Source: Spirulina sp. CCY15215 (GTDB taxonomy: Bacteria > Cyanobacteriota > Cyanobacteriia > Cyanobacteriales > Spirulinaceae). From it: DNA of 35,138 bases. Below the pieces are notes generated by a model. That model was not told the DNA's origin. It ran no database searches and saw only the letters and a list, made by a program, of their open reading frames with translations. The stretch spans positions 1 through 35,138 of the forward strand of contig NZ_JACSWA010000380.1 of NCBI RefSeq assembly GCF_016888125.1. The letters are read 5' to 3'. Each line of letters begins with the position of its first letter. Position 1 is the first letter of the stretch. The translations under genes and the position numbers were made by a program. Positions 14,875 to 22,067 of this stretch are shown here, piece after piece.

Positions 14875-16521
14875 ATGCAACAAAAACTTCTCAGAATAAC
14901 TCCCTTGGGACGCTTCTTCAGTTTATTTTTCCTCTGTTTTTTCCTGGTTGTCGGTTGTAATACCACAACCCCTAATTCCCAAGAAAATCCCGCTTCTACC
15001 ACAACTGCCCGAGGCGATCGCGTCACCCTCGGCACCACCGATAAACCCAGGACTCTCGATCCTGCTGACAGTTATGAAATTGCTGGATCTGCCATCATTT
15101 ATAATGTTTGTCAAACCCTCTACGCTTACGAACCCGGTACTACGGATTTAAAACCCCTTCTCGCCACAGAAATGCCAGAAGTTAGCGAAGATGGGTTAAC
15201 CTACACCATTTCTTTGCGGGATGATGTCACCTTTCACGACAACACTCCTTTTAATGCCGAAGCGATGAAATTTTCCCTCGATCGCTTTATTACAAATGGC
15301 GGAAAACCTTCCTTTCTTCTCGCAGATATCGTTGAGGCGATCGAGGTTACTGACGAGACAACTTTAATCGTTAAACTGAAAAAACCCTTTGCTGCTTTTC
15401 CAGCTTTATTAGGCTTTTCTGGTACCTGTGCAGTTTCTCCTGAAGCCTACGAAATTGGAGAAGGAAAATTTAATCCCAATGAACTAATTGGATCGGGTCC
15501 CTATACCCTCACAGAATTCAATAGCGATACCATTCGCCTTGATGTTTTTAAACAATACTGGGGAGAAAAACCGAAAAATAAAGGCGTAGATATCCAAATT
15601 TATAATGATAACTCCGCCAATCTTTTCAATGCCGTCCGCACTCAAGTGGTTGATATAGCCTCTCAATCTCTCGATCCTGACCAAATTGCTAACCTTTTAG
15701 AAGATACAAAGGAAGACAAATTACAAGTTATCGAAGCCCCTGGAACTGCCGTTAGTTTCATCTCTTTAAACCGCAACCAAGAACCTTTAGATAAATTAGA
15801 AGTTCGCCAAGCGATCGCCTCAATTGTTAATCGCAAACTTATTAATGAAAGAGTTCTTCAAGGTCAAGCAGATGAACTATATAGTTTAATTCCTACTTCC
15901 TTTGATGTTTACGAACCCATCTTTGAGAAAGTTTATGGAGATGCCAATGTTGATAAAGCCAAAGAACTCTTAGAAAAAGCCGGTTACTCTGCGGATAATC
16001 CGGCGATCGTTCCCATTTGGTTTCCCGCTTCATCTAATAGTCGCACCCTCGCTGTCCAAACTTTACAAGCCTTTGCCGAACAAGAATTAGAAGGAGTCTT
16101 AAAAATTGAACCAGAAACTGTTGATGGTGCTACCTTCTTTAAGAATGTGAAAGAAGGAATTTATCCAGCAACAATGGTCTTTTGGTATCCCGATTTTCTG
16201 GATGCAGATAACTACATACAACCCTTTTTAAGTTGCGAGAAAGGCTCTGTAGAGGGAGGTTGTTCTGAAGGCGGTTCCCAAACCCAAGGCTCTTTTTATT
16301 ATAGCGATCGCGCCAACAAACTCATCGACGAACAACGCCAAGAAACCGATCCTGTCAAACGCAAAGCAATCTTTAAAGAATTACAAGAAATTCTTGCCGA
16401 AGATGTACCTTATATTCCTATCTGGCAAAATAAAGAATTTCTTTTTGTCCAAAACGGTGTAGAAGGTGTGCAAATGGATGCCAGTCAGAATATTCCCTTC
16501 TGGGAGATTTCTAAAGGATAA
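14875..16521 (+). CDS. Lipoprotein solute-binding protein, peptide/nickel ABC type (SBP_bac_5)
   Basis: 548 aa. A lipoprotein signal ends in the lipobox VVGC, so Cys28 should be lipidated and the protein anchored at the periplasmic face. The mature part has the family-5 layout: TLDPADSYEIAG, LATEMPEVSEDGLTYTISLRDDVTFHD, the FNAEAMKFSLDRF segment, and SGPYTLTEF. Family members bind oligopeptides, nickel, heme or glutathione; the ligand cannot be told. No permease or ATPase gene lies nearby, so its partners are encoded elsewhere. It has its own start 169 bases after the antitoxin-like gene, and dispersed palindromes follow it. Confidence 0.94.
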   Translation: MQQKLLRITPLGRFFSLFFLCFFLVVGCNTTTPNSQENPASTTTARGDRVTLGTTDKPRTLDPADSYEIAGSAIIYNVCQTLYAYEPGTTDLKPLLATEMPEVSEDGLTYTISLRDDVTFHDNTPFNAEAMKFSLDRFITNGGKPSFLLADIVEAIEVTDETTLIVKLKKPFAAFPALLGFSGTCAVSPEAYEIGEGKFNPNELIGSGPYTLTEFNSDTIRLDVFKQYWGEKPKNKGVDIQIYNDNSANLFNAVRTQVVDIASQSLDPDQIANLLEDTKEDKLQVIEAPGTAVSFISLNRNQEPLDKLEVRQAIASIVNRKLINERVLQGQADELYSLIPTSFDVYEPIFEKVYGDANVDKAKELLEKAGYSADNPAIVPIWFPASSNSRTLAVQTLQAFAEQELEGVLKIEPETVDGATFFKNVKEGIYPATMVFWYPDFLDADNYIQPFLSCEKGSVEGGCSEGGSQTQGSFYYSDRANKLIDEQRQETDPVKRKAIFKELQEILAEDVPYIPIWQNKEFLFVQNGVEGVQMDASQNIPFWEISKG

Positions 16522-16547
16522 TATCAAATCCGGTTAAACAATCCAAA

Positions 16548-16618
16548 AACTGTAGGGACGTTGCAAGCAACGTCCCTACAGTTGGATTTCTGGGGTAGGG
16601 GTGCAAGGCATTGCACCC
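16548..16618. repeat. Two adjacent palindromic dispersed repeats
   Basis: The first is a 17-base perfect stem: AACTGTAGGGACGTTGC (16548-16564) and its inverse complement (16567-16583), with two bases between. The second is GGGTGCAA/TTGCACCC (16599-16606 and 16611-16618) around GGCA. Neither has a T run. Such palindromes are typical multicopy intergenic elements of cyanobacteria. They lie between the convergent solute-binding gene and the 411-residue protein gene and could block read-through. Confidence 0.75.
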
Positions 16619-16660
16619 TGAAATTATGACTTTCTTTCTCCCTTTGTCCAAAGTCCAATT

Positions 16661-17896
16661 TCAAGGCGATCGCAGCTTTTTCAGGAGATAAAAGGTTAAG
16701 ATTCCTAAACCTAATCCACAGAGTAAACTAACGCTTAAAACTACGGTCAAATTTTGCGCGGGACTCCAATCAGTTTCAAAGTCTTTAACCAGTGCAGAAG
16801 TCGCAGAAGCCACCGCAGAAGAAACACCTGCACCAACCCCGGCTGCACCGATCGACGCTTCAATATCGCGATCGCTTTTTGCGCGTTGAATTTCTACCAT
16901 TCCTCGCAGGGTATTGACCCAAGTTTCATGCAATCTTAAACCAGGAGTTAAAGTAGTAATATCTTGTTGGATTTGCGGGAGATAGTGTCGGTTGACTGTT
17001 TCGCTAAATTCATCGGTTTCGCTGAATTTTTTTAATTGTTGCGTGTAGTTATAGAGGTTGGTTTCAATGGCAGCTTTTTGGGTTTCTAGGTTGCTGATTC
17101 CTTCGGTATATTGGGAAGATTGCCGCGCACTTTTTGAGATTGCTTTTTCGAGTTGTTCTAAGGTACACTCAATGAGAGCTTTAGGAGAATTGGGATTCTC
17201 GATAAATACAAGAGCAGGAGAATAATAGTTTTTAATATCGGCTTTGATTGCCCGAGTTTCTCGATAACTGGAAACGATAAGATGGCGATAGCAATACAAT
17301 TTTAGCCAATCTTGATAGTAATTGCCGATCGCATCGATCGCCGTGCGATCGCGGTAGATGAAAATTAGAATATGCTCTATTTTTTCAGAGTCTGTCTGGG
17401 AGGCGATCGGGGTTTCTCCCAGTGAGAATACTTGTGCGCCGAATTTTTCTGCTTTTTGGGGACTAGACCAAGTTTGTGCTTTTATCTGTCCTAAATTTTC
17501 ATAAGCAGATTGAGCGGCTTTTTGGCAATTTTCTTGATTAAACGTTACAAAAGGAGGCAAATAGCCGATTAAAATTAGAGTTTGACCAATTTTTTGACCG
17601 ATTTTTCCAGTGTTTTTCTCGGCTTTTTCTTCTAATTCTCGGGCTGTTAGGAGTTGTTTGGTTAGGGTGTAGAAGCGATCGTAATCGGGAGGTATTTCTT
17701 CTGTTTGGAGAGCGCAGATCAGAAAGAGACTATTGATATTGTGCAAAGACTGTTTAATTCTATAGCCTTTCACTTCATATTTGTCAAGACTAATTAAAGA
17801 GCTTAGGTCATCAATTTTCGGGTTGGGGGGATATTGGCGATCGCCATTTGAGTAGTAACTTAATAGTAAAACATGAGGATAAATCAATTCACTCAT
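16661..17896 (-). CDS. Unknown 411-aa tail-anchored protein with coiled-coil middle
   Basis: I do not recognise a family. The N-terminal part (about 1-245) looks globular alpha-beta with hydrophobic strands (PHVLLLSYY, LFLICALQ, TLILIGYLPPF, ILIFIYRDR). Residues about 250-300 and 325-347 are charged and helical, with a likely coiled coil (LETQKAAIETNLYNYTQQL). Residues 348-371 form a Gly/Ala/Ser/Val-rich amphipathic stretch (GAAGVGAGVSSAVASATSA). Residues 382-405 form one strong membrane helix, followed by KKLRSP. The layout suggests a cytosolic domain held at a membrane by its tail. It is third in a minus-strand series after a CHAT-TPR protein and a 155-residue protein, with a 34-base tandem repeat array in front of it. 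It could be a membrane-acting effector; that is inference. Confidence 0.82.
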   Translation of the reverse strand: MSELIYPHVLLLSYYSNGDRQYPPNPKIDDLSSLISLDKYEVKGYRIKQSLHNINSLFLICALQTEEIPPDYDRFYTLTKQLLTARELEEKAEKNTGKIGQKIGQTLILIGYLPPFVTFNQENCQKAAQSAYENLGQIKAQTWSSPQKAEKFGAQVFSLGETPIASQTDSEKIEHILIFIYRDRTAIDAIGNYYQDWLKLYCYRHLIVSSYRETRAIKADIKNYYSPALVFIENPNSPKALIECTLEQLEKAISKSARQSSQYTEGISNLETQKAAIETNLYNYTQQLKKFSETDEFSETVNRHYLPQIQQDITTLTPGLRLHETWVNTLRGMVEIQRAKSDRDIEASIGAAGVGAGVSSAVASATSALVKDFETDWSPAQNLTVVLSVSLLCGLGLGILTFYLLKKLRSP

Positions 17897-17920
17897 CAGA
17901 AATAATGTCTCGAAATTGTA

Positions 17921-18056
17921 GTGGGAGCGTCTCGCTCCCTAGTTAATGGTAAAAGTGGGAGCGTCTCGCTCCCTAGTTAATGGTAAAAGTGGGAGCGTCT
18001 CGCTCCCTAGTTAATGGTAAAAGTGGGAACATCTCGCTTCCTAGTTAATAGTAAAA
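17921..18056. repeat. Four tandem copies of a 34-base hairpin repeat
   Basis: Copies begin at 17921, 17955, 17989 and 18023 with exact 34-base spacing. The first three are identical over the unit that starts GTGGGAGCGTCTCGCTCCC and ends with TAGTTAATGGTAAAA. The fourth has changes (GGGAACATCTCGCTTCC, TAATAG) that weaken its hairpin. Each intact unit folds as GGGAGCG/CGCTCCC around TCT. There are no unique spacers, so this is not a CRISPR array. It lies in the 181-base gap between the 155-residue and 411-residue protein genes. Confidence 0.92.
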
Positions 18057-18077
18057 CATAGTGCGATCGCGATAATA

Positions 18078-18545
18078 TCATGGGGCATCTTTCAGTTTAG
18101 CAAATTCTCTTTGACTTTCTGCAATGGGTTGGGAAGAACTGAAAACTTTTTTAATCGCAGCGAGTAAATTCCATCGGGAAGATTCATCTTTTTCCAAGGC
18201 ATACAATGTACTGACTTTTTGCCAATCTCCAGGATTCAAATTATGGTTTTCTAAGGGAATGGGATCGTTTTGGTTTTGATTGATTTTGGGAGAAATACAG
18301 GCTTTTTGAGAGTTGGCTTTATAGAGTTCTTGTAACTCATCCCGAAAGGGTTTATAAACAAGATACAAGGATTCATCTGCGACCAAAAAAGTGAGGAGTT
18401 TTTTGGCTGCTTCTTCGACGTTTTCTGGTAAAAGTTTCGCGATCGCATTGAGTTGAGGGCGCAGGGTGTCCTCGCGATCGCGATCGCATTGGGAAAGGGC
18501 GAGAATAAAGGCACTAAAAATAGACAGATCGCTTTGTTGTTGCAT
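18078..18545 (-). CDS. Unknown 155-aa helical protein in the CHAT cluster
   Basis: No family recognised. Soluble, mostly helical: LSIFSAFILALSQCDRDRED at the start, ENVEEAAKKLLTFLVADESLYLVY, PFRDELQELYKA, then an Asn/Pro-rich linker (about 82-103), and a second helical part with DWQKVSTLYALEKDESSRWNLL. I start it at the ATG at 18545 (MQQQSDLSIF). The longer frame to 18611 would translate a dispersed hairpin repeat and is unlikely. It follows the CHAT-TPR gene by 152 bases on the same strand. It could be an adaptor or inhibitor for the neighbouring protein; nothing in the sequence proves that. Confidence 0.72.
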   Translation of the reverse strand: MQQQSDLSIFSAFILALSQCDRDREDTLRPQLNAIAKLLPENVEEAAKKLLTFLVADESLYLVYKPFRDELQELYKANSQKACISPKINQNQNDPIPLENHNLNPGDWQKVSTLYALEKDESSRWNLLAAIKKVFSSSQPIAESQREFAKLKDAP

Positions 18546-18574
18546 GGTTTTACAAGATTTCCTTTGATTGCGTA

Positions 18575-18631
18575 GGGGCGCAATGCTTGCGCCCCTTGCT
18601 TGCTGGCGCAATGCTTGCGCCCTTGCTTGCT
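18575..18631. repeat. Two tandem copies of a 28-base hairpin repeat
   Basis: The unit is GGCGCAA-TGC-TTGCGCC followed by a TTGCTTGCT tail; it begins at 18577 and again at 18605. In the first copy the stem extends to nine bases (GGGGCGCAA at 18575-18583). It sits in the gap between the CHAT-TPR gene and the 155-residue protein gene. It is a dispersed-repeat type and has no T run. Confidence 0.85.
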
Positions 18632-18697
18632 ACAATTATAATCTTTTTTCTGGAATTGTTGGCAATTGGAGAATGCTACTTTACAGGAGATATGCTT

Positions 18698-21505
18698 TTA
18701 AGGTAGTCCCGTTAACACAAAGCCAGCCCAAAAATAGGGGTTTTCGTAAGGAACAAAATCGGGATTTTGTTGATAAGTCGATGCCTGACTACTTAAATTG
18801 TCCCATTGAGTAATATCGTCTTGTTTGACTTCCTCAGAGCGATCGCTGTACCATTGTGCTAACTGAGAATTGGTGATATTTTTTAACCAATCCTGTGCTT
18901 GTTTTAAGGCTTCTGGAGGAGTTTTCCCCGCTTGGAGATAGCGAAAAAATTCCATCATTAAAATGCCAGTAGAATCTTCCTTCACGATCCACAAAGTTGA
19001 TAAAATATAGGTCGTGTTGCGAGAGAGAAAACCACTGGGAAAGCCAACTAATTCATCAATAAAATTGCTTGTTCCTGAGAGTCCTGTTTCGCAGGCGGCT
19101 AGACAGACGAGAAAATAAGCAGGAAGCTCGATTCTTGTCTCTTCTGCAAACAATTCTTGCCATGTTAACGGCTCATCTCCGGCACAATATAAGGCAGATT
19201 CGAGAGGATTTTCCGGGCTATAACTACCGTGGCCAATGAAGTTGAGAACATTGGCGAGTTGGGGTAAATTTTGGCGGATATTTTCTTTGCTGGCCTGTTC
19301 TTTGATGAGGCGAGAATGGGGGAGAATCTTGTACAGATGGGCGATAAATCTTCCGGCCATTGCTGCAAAAGTTAGGTCTATTTCTGATTGGGGATTTTCA
19401 ATGGCCAAGAAGGAAAAAGATGCGGGTTTTGTTGTCTTTTTCGCGATTAAATTCTGGGCAATTTCTAGGCTGGGAAGATAGGTGAAAATAAAATCGGCAT
19501 CTACTGAGGTGGGAAATAAAGCGTGCAGGGGTAACAGGTGCAAGTCTCGATGGGGAATGAGGATGATATTTTTGATGGGGGTTTCACTGGTTTTTAGGGT
19601 GGAGAGAATTGTCTCGATTTGCAGGAGTTGCTGGAGGGTTTGCAGGTGAGAAGGGAGGTCTGTTTCCCATTGTGGAGAGGAATTATCCTCTTTTTTCTCT
19701 TTGCGGCTGTTGTTGTAGGTTTGTTTCCAGTTTTTTAGCCACTCACTTATATTTTCATCGGCGGCGGTTTTGCCAGGGGGATCGACGGGATGGGTGAAAA
19801 TGACGGGATCGCGGTGGGGGATGAGGAGAAAGAGGGTGAGGTTACAAGGGCTGAGATGCCAATATAATACGGCTGTTGCGTCGTTGGGGAAGGGGAAGGC
19901 TTGAGGGTGGGTTTCCGTGGCAGTTTCGGGGTCGATCCAGCCCTCCCGCAGCCAGCGCAAACTTAGGTTTTTCCATTTTTCCGCTTCTGCGAGGGCTAAC
20001 CAATGATCTGCGGGGTTGCGAGATTGGGCGAGTCTGTCGCATTTTAATTGATAGAAACTGTTGAATTTGCGGGCAATGCGGAGTCTGTGGGCAGGGTGGG
20101 GAAGTGTGCGGAGGAGGCGATCTAGTTGGGTGATGGCTTTCAGTTCCCATTCTGCGGCGCTTTCTAGCTCTCCCAGGGCGCGGTAAACGATGATTAGGTC
20201 TTGGATGATTGCGAGGGATGTTTCGAGGAATCTGAGGTCATCTGGGAGGAGATTGAGGGCGGTGAGATAACTGTAAACAGCTTTAGGGAAACATTCAAAG
20301 TAATGAAATTGGTTTTTGCCGTGGCGGTAGTGGGCATCACCTTTGAATTGCTGTAACCTAGCACAACCGAAGGGGTCATGCTCCGTATCGAGATGACTTA
20401 ATCCCTCATCCCAACTTTCAAGGGCTGCTTCATAGCCGCGAGAGTTAAAGATTGCCCAACCTCGATTTCCGTATGCTTCCCAAAAGTCGATTTTAATATC
20501 AAGGGCTTTATTGTAGTCGGCGATCGCTTCTTCGTACCTTCCCATGTCTTTTAGGGCAAAACCGCGATTATTGTAGGCAATGTGGAAGTTGGGTTGGATT
20601 TCTAGGGCTTTGTTGTAGTCGGCGATCGCTTCTTCGTGCCTTCCCATGTCATTTAGGGCATTACCGCGACCATTGTAGGCATGGTGGTCGTTGGGTTGGA
20701 TTTCTAGGGCTTTGTTGAAGTCCGCGATCGCTTCTTCCTTCCTTCCCATCTCTCTTAGGGCAGTACCGCGACCAGTGTAGGCATGGTGGTCGTTGGGTTG
20801 GATTTCTAGGGCTTTGTTGAAGTCCGCGATCGCTTCTTCCTTCCTTCCCATCTCATTTAGGGCAGTACCGCGACCATTGTAGGCATCGAGGTAGTTGGGT
20901 TGGATTTCTATTGCTTGTTCACAACAAGATAATGCCCCTCGAATATCCCCTGCATAGTATAAATCTGCACCGCGATTGAACAAAGTCTTTGCTTCAGGAT
21001 TGATGTCTTGAGGCGTTTCTAAATTGCTTGCTGTTTGCGGATTTTCTGGAGGATTTGGAACCGTTACAGGAGGATTACTCTGACCCTCTGGGATGACCTG
21101 CACTAAGGCTTCCAGACCCTCTGAAACATTGCCCCGACTCTCCTCCCATTCTCGCACTATCCGACCCGCTTCGCGACTCACCCGACCGATATCCAACCGC
21201 CCTAAACGCTTTAGCCTCTCCCTTAATTCCGCCGTCCGCGACTCCTCCTGTAACTCCCTCGCAAACCCTTGCAACCATATTGTCAACTCCTCATCTCGCA
21301 CCTTATTTTTAGCAATAAAGAACTTCAACTCTCCTCGCGTCCTTCCCGTATTCACCTCGTCCAATAACCCCATGAAAATGCTCTCGTATTCCGCATTATC
21401 GCGCTTTGAGGGTTGTGGGGGCGTTAAAACCACTGGCTGAGGAGTCCCTCCAGCAAACCACCGATGCCACAATTGTTTCAACCACTGCCAAATTTTTGCC
21501 CACAT
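18698..21505 (-). CDS. CHAT domain protease-like protein with TPR repeats
   Basis: About 935 aa in four parts (numbered from the ATG at 21505). Residues 1-17 are a Trp-rich amphipathic helix (MWAKIWQWLKQLWHRWF). Residues 36-126 form a charged helical domain also known to me from other cyanobacterial CHAT-TPR proteins. Residues 172-373 hold six TPR units. The CHAT domain fills about the last 300 residues. The caspase-like dyad is intact: His759 in FIGHGSY and Cys805 in LAACETG. CHAT proteases (HetF, the type III-E CRISPR protease) cut partner proteins after activation. The start at 21505 is preferred over 21577 because AGGA lies just upstream and the extra 24 residues begin in a HIP1-rich stretch. 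Two unknown genes follow on the same strand and may encode targets or partners. Confidence 0.93.
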   Translation of the reverse strand: MWAKIWQWLKQLWHRWFAGGTPQPVVLTPPQPSKRDNAEYESIFMGLLDEVNTGRTRGELKFFIAKNKVRDEELTIWLQGFARELQEESRTAELRERLKRLGRLDIGRVSREAGRIVREWEESRGNVSEGLEALVQVIPEGQSNPPVTVPNPPENPQTASNLETPQDINPEAKTLFNRGADLYYAGDIRGALSCCEQAIEIQPNYLDAYNGRGTALNEMGRKEEAIADFNKALEIQPNDHHAYTGRGTALREMGRKEEAIADFNKALEIQPNDHHAYNGRGNALNDMGRHEEAIADYNKALEIQPNFHIAYNNRGFALKDMGRYEEAIADYNKALDIKIDFWEAYGNRGWAIFNSRGYEAALESWDEGLSHLDTEHDPFGCARLQQFKGDAHYRHGKNQFHYFECFPKAVYSYLTALNLLPDDLRFLETSLAIIQDLIIVYRALGELESAAEWELKAITQLDRLLRTLPHPAHRLRIARKFNSFYQLKCDRLAQSRNPADHWLALAEAEKWKNLSLRWLREGWIDPETATETHPQAFPFPNDATAVLYWHLSPCNLTLFLLIPHRDPVIFTHPVDPPGKTAADENISEWLKNWKQTYNNSRKEKKEDNSSPQWETDLPSHLQTLQQLLQIETILSTLKTSETPIKNIILIPHRDLHLLPLHALFPTSVDADFIFTYLPSLEIAQNLIAKKTTKPASFSFLAIENPQSEIDLTFAAMAGRFIAHLYKILPHSRLIKEQASKENIRQNLPQLANVLNFIGHGSYSPENPLESALYCAGDEPLTWQELFAEETRIELPAYFLVCLAACETGLSGTSNFIDELVGFPSGFLSRNTTYILSTLWIVKEDSTGILMMEFFRYLQAGKTPPEALKQAQDWLKNITNSQLAQWYSDRSEEVKQDDITQWDNLSSQASTYQQNPDFVPYENPYFWAGFVLTGLP
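20520..20930 (-). repeat. 102-base tandem DNA repeats encoding the TPR units
   Basis: Four units in exact 102-base register, marked by GCGATCGC at 20520, 20622, 20724 and 20826, each coding the EEAIAD turn of a TPR. The two units at 20724 and 20826 are nearly identical in DNA, which points to recent duplication or gene conversion. Two more diverged TPRs flank the block. Confidence 0.88.
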
Positions 21506-21618
21506 GAATCCTGCTTCCAGACTTTTTGCTTGAAAATCTCGCTTTATTTTAGCTGAATCAAGACCGCGCGATCGCAACCTATGTGGTCTGTCATGCTGAA
21601 AATGACGAGTATAGCCAG

Positions 21619-21649
21619 ATCCGCCAGGGAATCAAATTCCCTGACGGAT
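21619..21649. repeat. Imperfect palindromic repeat upstream of the CHAT gene
   Basis: ATCCG-C-CAGGGAAT (21619-21632) pairs with ATTCCCTG-A-CGGAT (21636-21649) around CAA, with one C/A mismatch. It lies in the gap between the 78-residue protein gene and the CHAT-TPR gene, both on the minus strand. A regulatory role is possible but not shown. Confidence 0.6.
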
Positions 21650-21692
21650 TGGGATATGCCCATCATTTAATGAGTAACCCTTGATAAGATTT

Positions 21693-21929
21693 TCACAGAG
21701 GAATGCCTTCCCATGCTTGCATCACTAACTCACTTAACCATCGCCGTTGAGGGCGATCGAGAACCCCGCGATCGCGTAACACTTCCTTGGTAAGATCGTC
21801 TAAAGTTTGTCCCTGCTTTCGAGCAACCTTGACCACTCCCGCGATCGCCGTAGCAATTAACTCTTCGTTGAGAGGACGTTTCTGCAAAGCCATGATTTCT
21901 TCTGGACTATCGGGGATGGAATCATTCAT
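21693..21929 (-). CDS. Conserved hypothetical cyanobacterial protein, 78 aa
   Basis: MNDSIPDSPEEIMALQKRPL at the start, then ELIATAIAGVVKVARKQGQTL, LTKEVLRDRGVLD and QRRWLSELVMQAWEGIP. I recall similar short proteins in many cyanobacteria with no assigned function. All-helical by appearance, no membrane segment. The ATG at 21929 follows a HIP1 site. It is transcribed in the same direction as the CHAT-TPR gene, 187 bases ahead of that gene's start, so cotranscription is possible but the hairpin between them argues for separate control. It is divergent from the lycopene cyclase gene. Confidence 0.8.
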   Translation of the reverse strand: MNDSIPDSPEEIMALQKRPLNEELIATAIAGVVKVARKQGQTLDDLTKEVLRDRGVLDRPQRRWLSELVMQAWEGIPL

Positions 21930-22067
21930 AATGCGATCGCGTTGTAAAGGTTGCTTAAAATGTTAAGTTTATTAAAGAGTTTTAAGAATAGGTGTCCGAC
22001 AGTGTAGCTTAAATTGGCCGTAACTTAACTCTGTATTTCCTCTCAATTCAATTCCCCATCAAAAATA

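Noticed and set aside
17921-18056. Possible CRISPR array at the four 34-base repeats
   Set aside because: The units are directly contiguous, with no unique spacers, and no cas genes are nearby. It is a simple tandem hairpin array.
18546-18611. N-terminal extension of the 155-residue protein
   Set aside because: It is a translation of the 28-base dispersed hairpin repeat and does not resemble coding sequence.
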